Source: Frisingicoccus sp009929615 (GTDB taxonomy: Bacteria; Bacillota; Clostridia; Lachnospirales; Lachnospiraceae). From it: a stretch of DNA of 64,000 nucleotides. Position numbers and translations under genes: made by a program. The notes under the pieces were generated by a model. That model saw only the letters and a list, made by a program, of their open reading frames with translations, was not told where the DNA came from and did no database searches. Positions 1 through 8,213 of the stretch are shown here, piece by piece (positions within the stretch are counted from its first letter, which is position 1; each line of letters opens with the position of its first letter). The DNA is taken from assembly GCA_028692275.1 (NCBI GenBank), contig JAQUXR010000003.1, forward strand, positions 62,001 through 126,000. The letters run 5' to 3'.

Positions 1-321
1 ATTGCCCACTCCGGCAACTAATATTTTCTTATTTTTTATATCCGGCATCAAATTTCGAAGCTGTTCTGCCACCTCCTCCGTAATTTCACGGTGATAACTG
101 ACATCCGTTTGGTCCAGTTCAGGAACCTCCAGAGTAATGTAATCCCCCATAGCCTTTCCCATCTTTTCTGCACCCTTTTCATTTTCTATTTGCACATGTA
201 CCACACGAATGCCCGATGTCCGTCCATTTTCCTCTGTAATGGATACGCCCTGCAGTTCTTCCGCCCCCTGAAACATTTCAGCATTTTCAATAGCCAGGTC
301 TGTTCTTATTGAAGGATTCAT
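1..321 (-). CDS. gpr: GPR endopeptidase (spore germination protease), 5' part only
   Basis: This is the first 107 codons of a minus-strand gene that runs off the left edge of the window. The start ATG (319-321) follows a purine-rich GAGGAAAAGGGTGG ribosome site. The protein begins MNPSIRTDLAIENAE, and RTDLA is the conserved segment next to the zymogen processing site of GPR. A glycine-rich VAGVGN segment closes the visible part. GPR is the aspartic-type peptidase (family A25) that degrades small acid-soluble spore proteins during germination, so the host very likely sporulates. The segment before RTDLA is only five residues, shorter than the propeptide I remember for Bacillus GPR. It is divergent from rpsT, a common neighbour of gpr in clostridia. 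Catalytic residues lie outside the window. Confidence 0.88.
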   Translation of the reverse strand, partial: MNPSIRTDLAIENAEMFQGAEELQGVSITEENGRTSGIRVVHVQIENEKGAEKMGKAMGDYITLEVPELDQTDVSYHREITEEVAEQLRNLMPDIKNKKILVAGVGN

Positions 322-381
322 ACATTCCACCCTTTTCCTCTTTTTTTATTTTATTTTTTCCAAAAGATTTCATATTATGTA

Positions 382-410
382 TTGACATTTAGACCGTATT
401 CCCCTATTAT
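382..410 (+). promoter_or_regulatory. Sigma-A type promoter of rpsT
   Basis: A TTGACA box (382-387) and a TATTAT box (405-410) are separated by 17 bases. Transcription would start near 417, giving a leader of about 80 bases before the TTG start of rpsT. A second TATAAT at 448-453 has no good -35 box at the right distance, so a second start there is only a possibility. Confidence 0.7.
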
Positions 411-496
411 ATAAGGGTATGTTTACATTAGAACGTCCGTGTCCGGCTATAATGAATATACAAGCTAATAATATTCAATAAAGGGAGGTGTCCAGA

Positions 497-760
497 TTGG
501 CTAACATCAAATCTGCAAAGAAAAGAATCCTTGTTAATCAGACAAAGGCTATGAGAAATAAGATGGTGAAATCCGCTGTTAAGACCGCTGTTAAGAAAGT
601 AGACGCAGCAGTTGCAGCGAATGATAAAGAGCTGGCTACAGCTGAATTATTAACAGCTACCAGCATTATAGATAAAGCAGCTTCTAAAGGTATTTATCAT
701 AAGAATACTGCTTCCAGAAAAATCAGTCGTATGAATATTGCTGTAAACAAATTAGCATAA
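497..760 (+). CDS. rpsT: 30S ribosomal protein S20
   Basis: S20 binds 16S rRNA early in small-subunit assembly. The 87-residue product begins MANIKSAKKRI, the standard S20 start, and is lysine- and alanine-rich throughout, as expected for this helical protein. I place the start at TTG 497 rather than at the in-frame GTG 488, because the ribosome site AAGGGAGG (481-488) overlaps that GTG and is spaced correctly (8 nt) for the TTG. E. coli rpsT also starts with UUG, a feature tied there to translational autocontrol, so the weak start may be conserved for a reason. It is monocistronic, between its own promoter and a strong terminator. Confidence 0.96.
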   Translation: MANIKSAKKRILVNQTKAMRNKMVKSAVKTAVKKVDAAVAANDKELATAELLTATSIIDKAASKGIYHKNTASRKISRMNIAVNKLA

Positions 761-788
761 TTCCTACCCGATTAAGTATGAACTTCAT

Positions 789-829
789 GTCCAATGAATA
801 CACCACCCTCGTATTCATTGGACGTTTTT
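789..829 (+). terminator. Intrinsic terminator of rpsT
   Basis: A perfect 13-bp stem (789-801 with 811-823) encloses a 9-base loop and is followed by GTTTTTC. It lies 29 bases after the rpsT stop codon. Confidence 0.88.
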
Positions 830-835
830 CGCGTT

Positions 836-1025
836 GGCAATGAGCCATGCAAAAAAATAGAGAACTGTCCGTGTTGTGCTTGCACATAAATGGACAGTTC
901 TTTATTTTTTTATAGGGCGAAGCCCGCGACTCTTGTCGGCAATGCAAAGCATTGCTGACCTACGCACCATCAGGTGCTTCCCGCTGAGATGAAGCGTAGC
1001 GGAATCGAAGTTACGGCTCATTGCC
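836..1025. repeat. Structured intergenic element with terminal inverted repeats and nested hairpins
   Basis: The 11-base sequence GGCAATGAGCC at 836-846 is repeated in inverted orientation at 1015-1025. Between these ends lie three further hairpins: a 10-bp stem (861-870 with 892-901) flanked by A and T runs and able to act as a two-way terminator, an 11-bp stem (935-945 with 949-959), and a 5-bp stem (964-968 with 973-977). No convincing coding frame occupies the segment. It could be a small repeated palindromic or MITE-like unit, or a structured RNA; the window holds only this one copy, so its repeat nature is unproved. Confidence 0.5.
861..910. terminator. Two-way intrinsic terminator inside the structured element
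   Basis: The stem AGAACTGTCC (861-870) pairs with 892-901. It is preceded by AAAAAAATAG and followed by TTATTTTTTT, so it has a U-tract on both strands. It comes second after the rpsT terminator and would also block minus-strand transcription entering rpsT. Confidence 0.65.
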
Positions 1026-1049
1026 CAAACTTCAACACTTTTCTTCGTC

Positions 1050-1078
1050 TTGACTCCAAAAATTAAAAATGATACAAT
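1050..1078 (+). promoter_or_regulatory. Promoter of the TetR-family gene, with a palindrome at the -10 box
   Basis: TTGACT (1050-1055) and TACAAT (1073-1078) are 17 bases apart. The -10 box is part of the perfect 8-base palindrome ACAATTGT, a plausible but unproved site for self-repression by the TetR protein just downstream. Confidence 0.6.
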
Positions 1079-1113
1079 TGTTACATATATGAGTTTACAA
1101 AGGAGGACTATCC

Positions 1114-1641
1114 ATGGACAAAAGAAAAGAAGCAAATATGCGTGTTAAGAGTAATATTGTCAACGCACTGATTGATTTGATGAAAGAAAAGAATTATAAC
1201 GATATATCTATTTCAGAAATTACAGCCCGTGCCGGTGTTTCCAGGGTCTCCTATTATAGAAACTATAGCAGCAAAGAAGATATTCTCACAGAAAATCTTG
1301 GCAGACTTATCGAATGTTTTACCGCTGAACTGGACGACATCCCTCAGCACACCCCTGTGCGACGGATAATGACTATCTTTTTCCATACTGCCCGAGAAAA
1401 CCAGTCTATCTTCCTTCTGTTACATCATGCAGGCATGGACAGCCAGCTTCAGGAAAGTCTGGATAGGCTCATCCTCTCGTCCACCCACTTTCCTACTCTG
1501 GACAGCCGCCGCACTTACCCTGCCTATTTATTTTCCGGTGCCCTATTCCGCCTTTTAATCCAATGGTACAATAACGGCATGACCGAAAATGACAGCGAAC
1601 TTTCGAATATATTCTGTCAATATATGGATGGTCTTTTATGA
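1114..1641 (+). CDS. TetR/AcrR family transcriptional regulator
   Basis: A 175-residue one-domain regulator. Residues about 10-55 form the TetR-type helix-turn-helix, with the characteristic stretch ISEITARAGVSRVSYYRNY. The C-terminal ligand-binding helices resemble the small TetR_C-type domain seen in many Firmicute regulators. The start ATG follows AAAGGAGGA at good spacing. No divergent transporter is adjacent; upstream is the structured element and downstream is the convergent holA gene, with which it overlaps by 6 bases at the 3' ends. Its target and ligand cannot be read from the sequence. Self-regulation through the palindrome at its -10 box is an inference. Confidence 0.85.
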   Translation: MDKRKEANMRVKSNIVNALIDLMKEKNYNDISISEITARAGVSRVSYYRNYSSKEDILTENLGRLIECFTAELDDIPQHTPVRRIMTIFFHTARENQSIFLLLHHAGMDSQLQESLDRLILSSTHFPTLDSRRTYPAYLFSGALFRLLIQWYNNGMTENDSELSNIFCQYMDGLL

Positions 1642-2616
1642 ATTTGATGAAAGGCCTATAATCAATAACTCTACGGCCATCTGGTCATTTAAACGCCCTG
1701 TTTTCACTGCCTCCTCCTGCTCTACACAGGCTTCTACAGCCTGTCTGAGTTCCAGAAGAGAAAAGTGACCACACAGGGCTTTATTTTTACGCACAATAAA
1801 ATCCCTTATCCCCATTCGTTCTGCAATGACGTGGTCAGGATATCCCTTTCCCTGCAAATCCTTAATTTGATACAACTGATTAAACTGTCTTGCAATCCAA
1901 TAGAGAATACGCATTGGCGGTTCTTTTAAAGCAAGTAAATCATAGTAGAGTTTTAATGCCATCACCTGTTTCTTTTCTGCCACAGCTCGAATCATGTCAA
2001 AAACCTGGCTTTCCGCAAAAACAGTACATACCGCATCCACATCTTCCCGGCGAATCTCAAGCTGTCCGTCCGTATATAATACCAGCTTATCTAATTCTCT
2101 GCGGATATTTTCCATGTCCGTATCAATCCGCTCCAGAAAATACCTCATAACATCTTCAGACATCTGACGTCTTTCATTTCGAAGAAGTCCGTCAATCCAA
2201 CGCATCAACGTACGTTCATCGGGAGCTGTCATATTCGCTCCATATCCAAGGGACGTCACCGTCTTATATAATTTATTCCGCTTATCGATATCCTTTTCCA
2301 CAAAAACAAACGTAGTAGTCTCCGGCATCTCCTTCAGATACTCGGCCATTTCCTCCTGGGAAGATGAAAAGAAACCGCTGTTTTCCACTAAAATCAAACG
2401 ACGCTCACTGAAAAAGGGTAAGGTTTCTCCCAAGTCAATCAATTCCTTAACCGAAATATTCTTTCCCTCAAAATAGCTGTAGTTCATCGTATCATCACCG
2501 ATGAGGGCTTGTTTCAATCTATCTTTATATTGTTTTCTCAAATAATCTTCCGGTCCGTAAATCAGGTATACCTGTTCAAATTTTCCGGACTTTATATGCT
2601 GGTTGAGTGTTTTCAT
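1636..2616 (-). CDS. holA: DNA polymerase III delta subunit
   Basis: HolA (delta) opens the sliding clamp ring within the clamp loader. The 326-residue protein shows the delta N-terminal pattern (QVYLIYGPEDYLRKQY) in place of a working Walker A motif, followed by the FFSERRLILVENS segment and the helical collar region at the C-terminus. Length agrees with Firmicute HolA. It is the last gene of the comEC-holA pair, 54 bases after comEC, an arrangement common in Firmicutes, where comEC is followed by holA and often rpsT is nearby. No separate promoter is evident, so it is probably co-transcribed with comEC. Confidence 0.92.
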   Translation of the reverse strand: MKTLNQHIKSGKFEQVYLIYGPEDYLRKQYKDRLKQALIGDDTMNYSYFEGKNISVKELIDLGETLPFFSERRLILVENSGFFSSSQEEMAEYLKEMPETTTFVFVEKDIDKRNKLYKTVTSLGYGANMTAPDERTLMRWIDGLLRNERRQMSEDVMRYFLERIDTDMENIRRELDKLVLYTDGQLEIRREDVDAVCTVFAESQVFDMIRAVAEKKQVMALKLYYDLLALKEPPMRILYWIARQFNQLYQIKDLQGKGYPDHVIAERMGIRDFIVRKNKALCGHFSLLELRQAVEACVEQEEAVKTGRLNDQMAVELLIIGLSSNS

Positions 2617-2670
2617 ATCAAACCCTCCTTCTTATCAGTATTTTCATTATATTCGCAAAGTCCTTTTTTT

Positions 2671-4911
2671 TCAATCCTTCATTTTATAAGCAGATACCTG
2701 ATAACCCATTTTAGAAAATTCCACCATAACCGCTCCCATCTTTGCTGTTGTCAGCCATTTGCAGCCTATATCCGTCAAACGTTCCAGTGTCTCTCTGTGA
2801 GGATGTCCATAAGAATTATTCAATCCACAGGATATAACCGCCCACGCCGGCTTTGCCGCTTCCAGAAATGCGCCGGAGGAAGAACCTGATGAGCCATGAT
2901 GCCCTGCCTTTAAAATGTCACATTGTAAACTTATTCCCGTATCCAGAAGCATTTTTTCACCCAGGCTTTCCAAATCTCCCATCAACAGCATTCTAAAGGA
3001 ATCCTGCCCGCTCCCCCGTTCCAAAGACAATACGAGGGAATTATTATTTTTATCACTTCCGCACCATTTCTTTTCAGGGAAAAGGCAGGTCAGCCGGAAA
3101 TTTCCAAGGATGACTTTATTATTTCTATAAATGCATTCTACCGGAATACCCTGCTGCTCCGCCCGGGTCCTTATTCCATCCAAAACAGCATCCTCATAAA
3201 TATCCGGCATCATTATCTGACGGATTTTCCCTCTGCCACTACCCAAAGCCTCTTCGATTCCTGATATATGGTCCTTATCTCCATGAGTCAAAAACCAAAG
3301 ATCAATGTCCCGGATACCATAATATTTTAAAAGAGGTTCTATACGGTATTCATAGAGCTTACTCACATCTGAGCTCCCGCCATCGATAAAAACAGCCGAA
3401 CCGTCCTTTGTCATCAGGCAGATTCCATCGCCCTGGCCTGTATCCATACACACAATCCTGTCTTCACGAATTCTGAAGCACACCATCAAAAGACAGGCTC
3501 CCGTCAGACAGAATTTCCAATTTTTCCTTCCTCCCTTTGTAATCATTACCATGGCTGTCCCTATCAATAAAATATAAAGTATCAGCTGCCACAATTCGGG
3601 CCGTCCGCAAACCCATACAGCAGATGGCAGTTGATGAACAAATTGCAATATTCTATCTCCCCCTGCCAAAACCAGACCTGCTCCCGGCGAAATAACCGGC
3701 AGTCCCCATATTCCAATAAGTCCCGCCATAAAACCTATTGGCACCATACATGAAACCAGTGGAATCATAAAAAAATTATAGAAAAAACCAAGTAAAGGAA
3801 TTTCAAACATATACCATACAATCATAGGCAATGTCGTCAGAAAAATGCCAGTCTGCATCCATAAGGCCTTCTTTTTTACATCCAGCACTTTGCAAAACCA
3901 ACGTCCCAGTTCCACACCCGCTACAGCACCAAATGAAAGAAGAAAGCCGGCCGAGAGTATCCGTTCAGGCCGAAGCATAACCATCACATCTGCCGTCAGC
4001 ACAAGGGAAGTCATTACATCCCTCTGACGCCCCAGTAATTCCCCTGCCAGAAGAAAAGACATCATCCCCATAGCCCTCAGCATGGAATCCCCCAAATCGG
4101 TCATATAACCATAAGCCCCCATAAGAAACACTGCTGTTGCCATAGATGGTATCAAAGGCAGACTCATTTTCCGAATCCATCGGTAAAATCCAAGTGCAAT
4201 AAAAGATAGATGGAGACCGGATATGGTTACCAGATGAAGCCATCCATTTTCCTGATAATAACGTCGCAAATCTCCCTGAAAAAGGACTCTTTCTCCAAGC
4301 ACCGCTGCCTGAAAAACGGCCGTTCCATCCCTTTCCATATATTTTTCATAGAACTCTGATATCTTCTGCCTGAGAATTTCCAGCCATCTTAAATTTTGAT
4401 AAAAAAAGCTTCCCTCAGACAAAACGCGGACTTCGTCCACCCACATTCGATAATCCACTCCCTGGGATTTGTAATAGGTCTTTTCATCGAACTGTCCCGG
4501 ATTCCCCGGTTCTGAAAAATATTCACTTTCCCCCGACACCCTTAAAATCTGCCCTTTATAAAAAGGTTGTTTCCTATCTTCCTTCCGAATCACAGCCAGA
4601 ATCTGTTCTCCGGAAGTTTTCTCTAAAAAGACAAAAAAAGTCTTTTCTTTTTCCTGAGTCTTATACACCCTGGCCTGAAGTTCATTTTCCAAAAGGACTT
4701 CCGGCTGCTGTATGAACACAGTTCGACAAAATCCGACAATAAAAAAGAAAGACAGTCCTACACCATATTTCCAGGAACTGTCTTTCAAATATATACTATA
4801 TAAAATTACTGCAACAGCCATTATTCCACTAATCCACACACTTATTCCAAATAAAGCTGCTGCAATTCCTACCACCAAGGCGATACCTAAGCCCATCAGT
4901 GGTCGTTTCAT
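2671..4911 (-). CDS. comEC: DNA internalization competence protein ComEC/Rec2
   Basis: ComEC is the membrane channel for uptake of single-stranded DNA in transformation. The 746-residue protein has N-terminal membrane segments with a DUF4131-like soluble region (about 60-160), a central multi-spanning Competence domain beginning near VFQAAVLGERVLF and HLVTISGLHLSF, and a C-terminal metallo-beta-lactamase domain. The latter carries MDTGQGDG, the metal-binding THGDKDHISG and GHHGSSG. All three domains are present, so the gene appears intact. The ATG directly follows the stop codon of the GerMN lipoprotein gene and has an AGGAGAA ribosome site inside it. The DNA-binding partner ComEA is encoded about 3.3 kb upstream. 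Confidence 0.93.
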   Translation of the reverse strand: MKRPLMGLGIALVVGIAAALFGISVWISGIMAVAVILYSIYLKDSSWKYGVGLSFFFIVGFCRTVFIQQPEVLLENELQARVYKTQEKEKTFFVFLEKTSGEQILAVIRKEDRKQPFYKGQILRVSGESEYFSEPGNPGQFDEKTYYKSQGVDYRMWVDEVRVLSEGSFFYQNLRWLEILRQKISEFYEKYMERDGTAVFQAAVLGERVLFQGDLRRYYQENGWLHLVTISGLHLSFIALGFYRWIRKMSLPLIPSMATAVFLMGAYGYMTDLGDSMLRAMGMMSFLLAGELLGRQRDVMTSLVLTADVMVMLRPERILSAGFLLSFGAVAGVELGRWFCKVLDVKKKALWMQTGIFLTTLPMIVWYMFEIPLLGFFYNFFMIPLVSCMVPIGFMAGLIGIWGLPVISPGAGLVLAGGDRILQFVHQLPSAVWVCGRPELWQLILYILLIGTAMVMITKGGRKNWKFCLTGACLLMVCFRIREDRIVCMDTGQGDGICLMTKDGSAVFIDGGSSDVSKLYEYRIEPLLKYYGIRDIDLWFLTHGDKDHISGIEEALGSGRGKIRQIMMPDIYEDAVLDGIRTRAEQQGIPVECIYRNNKVILGNFRLTCLFPEKKWCGSDKNNNSLVLSLERGSGQDSFRMLLMGDLESLGEKMLLDTGISLQCDILKAGHHGSSGSSSGAFLEAAKPAWAVISCGLNNSYGHPHRETLERLTDIGCKWLTTAKMGAVMVEFSKMGYQVSAYKMKD

Positions 4912-6006
4912 CTACGATTCTCCTATGTTTTCTTCCGTTTCAACGATATTCTGATTATCTTTAACCTGGCCTTCAATATCACCGCTGAGGGCACTGCCGC
5001 TCTGGGCTGCCGTCGTTGCTACGCTCTCTTTTTCCGGCCGGTATACGAGAGACATATTTTTTTCAAACATGCTGTCAATTCGCATACCGTCAATGGTGCC
5101 TGTAAAGATAACGCCGTCGATTAGGAACTGAACCCGGGTAATACCTGCAAGCTGAGTCAGCGTATTGACGATGGAATAAATATTTAATTCAAACTTCTGT
5201 CCATCAATTCGTTCGAAGAAGGTCTCATCCAAATCTACATAGCAGACCCCTTCTTTAACATTGACCTTATTCACAACGATATCTGTTGACAGAGTCGGCT
5301 GAAGTCCGCTGCTGATTGGACCTGAAATAAGACTGTTGACAACCGCTGTTTCCAGATTAATCTTACTGAGATATTTGACAACGACATCCTCCTGCTGAAG
5401 CATGGTTCTGTCCTCATTGGCGAAATAGAGTGTCACATAATCTTCCCTGACATACTCCATATTACCGCTGATATTGCTGACAAAATCTTTTCCACGCATC
5501 ATAAGTCGGCTGCCATCGGACGCAGCCAACGGTACCGTTCCGACGTTAAATGAAACATACTGGATATCATCGCTGAACTGAGTCAGTGTTCTTACAATCG
5601 CTGCCCGGGCAAGAATTTCCTGAGATGTCGATAATTCTTTATATTTACTGCTGAAGGAAATCGTTGCCAGTTTATTACTACTTTCATAACTATAATCCGT
5701 CACTTCCACATTTCCGGCAATAATACATTTATAACCATTATCATCCGGTGTCTGCTTCAACCCCTCGATACAGGAAGCGATAATTGCTTCCGGCGAAGAT
5801 GTATCCACCTCATAGGGAACCTTTAAAAGCCGGGTTTCCCCCTGATTCATCCAATAAACACCGTGGGTAGCCTCGGTTGTAATAATCTCCTCGTCATCTG
5901 AAGAATGGACAAAGGCAGTGATTTTGTCTGCCAGTGAACATCCCACTGTTGATATAACCAACGCAAGGCACAGAATACTTAGGGTAAACAACTTAAATTT
6001 TTTCAT
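4912..6006 (-). CDS. GerMN domain lipoprotein
   Basis: A 364-residue secreted lipoprotein with a hydrophobic signal sequence ending in the lipobox-like TVGC (Cys23), so it is probably anchored to the outer face of the membrane. Two GerMN (sporulation and spore germination type) repeats can be recognised, roughly residues 70-190 and 210-315; both include the YVDL/ISFS strand pattern and the TQLAGITRVQFLIDG segment typical of the second copy. The ATG overlaps the histidine kinase stop by 14 bases and has GGAGGGG upstream. Co-expression with a two-component system suggests a cell-envelope role, comparable to the kinase-linked lipoproteins of actinobacteria, but that parallel is inference. Confidence 0.85.
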   Translation of the reverse strand: MKKFKLFTLSILCLALVISTVGCSLADKITAFVHSSDDEEIITTEATHGVYWMNQGETRLLKVPYEVDTSSPEAIIASCIEGLKQTPDDNGYKCIIAGNVEVTDYSYESSNKLATISFSSKYKELSTSQEILARAAIVRTLTQFSDDIQYVSFNVGTVPLAASDGSRLMMRGKDFVSNISGNMEYVREDYVTLYFANEDRTMLQQEDVVVKYLSKINLETAVVNSLISGPISSGLQPTLSTDIVVNKVNVKEGVCYVDLDETFFERIDGQKFELNIYSIVNTLTQLAGITRVQFLIDGVIFTGTIDGMRIDSMFEKNMSLVYRPEKESVATTAAQSGSALSGDIEGQVKDNQNIVETEENIGES

Positions 6007-7486
6007 TCGTCACCCCTCCATTCTGACCTTCCACCATGTGTTTCAATGGAATACGAACAACAAAGGTCGAACCTTCATCCTCTTTGCTGAGTACTTTGAT
6101 AGCACCATCATGCATAAGAATAACATTCTTTGTAATGGCAAGACCCAGCCCTGTGCCGCCGGTCTCCCTTGAACGGGCTTTATCAACCCGGTAAAAACGT
6201 TCAAATATCTGGTCCTGATATTCTTTCGGAATACCAATTCCTGAATCTGTCACCTTGACATAGAAATACTTGTGGTCTGCATCCAGAGATACCTTAACCC
6301 AGCCACCGGCTGTGTTATATTTAATACCGTTTTCCACCAGATTCGTAAATGCCAGATTAATCTTTACTTCATCACATTCAGCGGATACGGGACGGAAACT
6401 CTCAAAAACAAGTTCAATATTCCGTTTCGCTGCTATCGGACGAAGCCGTTTGAGAATCAATTCCAGCATGTCATTGACATTGACCAGTGAAACATTCAAA
6501 TCAGCCACAGCCTTATCCATCTTCACAAGAGAAAGTAAATCATTAATAATCTCATTCTCCCTGTCAATCTCCACAACAATATCCTGCATAAACTCTTTAT
6601 ATACATCATTTGGAACATCTTCCTGCATATTCAGTGAATCCGCCAATACTTTAATGGATGTGATTGGCGTTTTCAGCTCATGGGATACATTGGAAACAAA
6701 TTCCTGTCGGGAATTCTCCAAATTACGAAGTTTATTAAGCATGGTATTAAAAGAGTCGGAAATCGTTTTAATTTCTGAAAAGCCTCTCAAGTGAATCTCT
6801 TCATCAAAATGTCCCTCAGCCATCCGGTCAATGGAATTTGCAACACGTTTCAACGGTTTTGTAAAAATATTGGCAAGCACGACTGACATCAGAACACAGA
6901 GCCCGACCAGTGCTGTTGTAATACCATTATAAGACTGTCCGATAGACTCACAGGTTCTCAAAATATCTGAGATGGAAGAATAGAACAGAATAACACCCAT
7001 TACCTCGGATTTATCCTCAGTGGTAATCGGCACAGCCAGTTCCAGCATTCCATCTTCCTTATTATAATTTTTAATACTTGTACCGTCCATGGCCTCTATT
7101 GTTTCCGGCGATATGGATGTCATTCCATCCAGGGTACCGTAAGTATCCTTGACAATGCCATAATTACTGTCAATAATCAAAACTCTTCCGTTGTACATGG
7201 AAGCACTTTGATTCATATCACCATGAACTGTATCCCGGTTCTCGCCTTTAAAATAATCGCTTCGAACAATCTGATTCGAAAGAATCAGTGTATAATTTGA
7301 TAGTTCCTCCATCCGCCGAGCACGGAGTTTTGCCTCAATATTGTCCAAAGCAACCAGCCGCATAATAAATAAAGGGCTGATAGTTACCAGTATCAAGGCA
7401 ACTACCAACCATAAACGCATGCTGTATAAAAACCGGTTTTTTCGTTTCTTCTTTACTTTTTTAATTTTGGAAGAAATAACCAACAC
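5993..7486 (-). CDS. Sensor histidine kinase, HAMP/HisKA/HATPase_c
   Basis: A classical membrane kinase of about 497 residues. A Lys-rich N-terminus is followed by TM1 (about 24-46), an extracellular sensor region of about 140 residues, TM2 (about 188-208), a HAMP linker, the phosphoacceptor helix with SHELKTP (His269), and a HATPase domain with the N box (NLVENGIKYN), DSGIGI and GGTGLGLAI. It overlaps the response regulator gene by 26 bases. The GTG start at 7486 lacks a clear ribosome site, so the true start may be a few codons later. The pair resembles WalKR/PhoRB in architecture, but no PAS domain is evident between HAMP and HisKA. Signal unknown. Confidence 0.9.
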   Translation of the reverse strand: MLVISSKIKKVKKKRKNRFLYSMRLWLVVALILVTISPLFIMRLVALDNIEAKLRARRMEELSNYTLILSNQIVRSDYFKGENRDTVHGDMNQSASMYNGRVLIIDSNYGIVKDTYGTLDGMTSISPETIEAMDGTSIKNYNKEDGMLELAVPITTEDKSEVMGVILFYSSISDILRTCESIGQSYNGITTALVGLCVLMSVVLANIFTKPLKRVANSIDRMAEGHFDEEIHLRGFSEIKTISDSFNTMLNKLRNLENSRQEFVSNVSHELKTPITSIKVLADSLNMQEDVPNDVYKEFMQDIVVEIDRENEIINDLLSLVKMDKAVADLNVSLVNVNDMLELILKRLRPIAAKRNIELVFESFRPVSAECDEVKINLAFTNLVENGIKYNTAGGWVKVSLDADHKYFYVKVTDSGIGIPKEYQDQIFERFYRVDKARSRETGGTGLGLAITKNVILMHDGAIKVLSKEDEGSTFVVRIPLKHMVEGQNGGVTNEKI

Positions 7487-8150
7487 CCCATTTTGTATGT
7501 ATATATCGTGGCTCGCTCGGATTCACTTCCACTTTTTCTCTTAATCGACGCACATGAACATCCACGGTTCGAACATCTCCCGGATAATCATATCCCCATA
7601 CTAAATTCAAAAGATTCTCTCTGTTATAGACCTTATTTGGATTGGTAATCAACAGCTCGAGCAAATCAAACTCTTTTGCTGTCAGATTCACTTCTTTATC
7701 AGCGATAAAGACTCTTCGGCTGTCTAAATCAATACGCATATCTCCCGATGTAATCACACGGATATTCTTTACTTCAGGTTCTTTAACGCGGGTTCTTCGC
7801 ATAATGGCTTTAATTCTGGCCTTAACCTCTAAAATATTAAAAGGTTTTGTAATATAGTCATCCGCACCGTATTCCAGTCCAAGAATCTTATCCATATCAT
7901 CACCTTTAGCTGTCAGCATAATAATCGGAACATCGGAGAAGTCACGAATCATCTGACAAACCTCAAAACCGTTTAACTCCGGCAGCATGACATCTAAAAG
8001 TATAACATCATAAGAATTACTCTGGGCCATATCCAATGCCTGACGGCCATCATATGCCACTTCAACTTCCATTCCATCCTGCTCTAAACTGTATCGGATT
8101 CCCTTTACAATCAATTTCTCATCATCAACTACAAGTACCTTCTTAGCCAT
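7461..8150 (-). CDS. OmpR-family response regulator
   Basis: A 229-residue regulator with an N-terminal receiver domain (acidic pair Asp9-Asp10, phosphoacceptor Asp53 in ILLDVMLP, the conserved TKPF lysine) and a C-terminal winged helix of the OmpR/PhoB type ending in VDVHVRRLREKVE and KWGVGYFF. The start has GAGGTGG eight bases upstream. Strong resemblance to WalR/PhoB-type Firmicute regulators is visible, but the target genes cannot be named. It is the first gene of the RR-HK-GerMN lipoprotein-comEC-holA run, where coding regions touch or overlap, so envelope sensing and comEC/holA may share a transcript. Confidence 0.92.
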   Translation of the reverse strand: MAKKVLVVDDEKLIVKGIRYSLEQDGMEVEVAYDGRQALDMAQSNSYDVILLDVMLPELNGFEVCQMIRDFSDVPIIMLTAKGDDMDKILGLEYGADDYITKPFNILEVKARIKAIMRRTRVKEPEVKNIRVITSGDMRIDLDSRRVFIADKEVNLTAKEFDLLELLITNPNKVYNRENLLNLVWGYDYPGDVRTVDVHVRRLREKVEVNPSEPRYIHTKWGVGYFFQN

Positions 8151-8213
8151 TCTTCCACCTCAATCTATCCTCCGGGATTCCCCGGATTCAAACCGCAGTA
8201 TACGCGGCACATA

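Noticed and set aside
448..453. Second rpsT promoter with TATAAT
   Set aside because: No acceptable -35 box at 16-19 bases upstream; listed only as a possibility.
488..496. GTG at 488 as rpsT start
   Set aside because: It lies in the ribosome site AAGGGAGG itself; TTG 497 gives the canonical MANIKSAKKRI start at correct spacing.
723..1135. Minus-strand open frames in the rpsT-tetR gap
   Set aside because: They cross terminators and hairpins, carry no protein motif and lack a start context.
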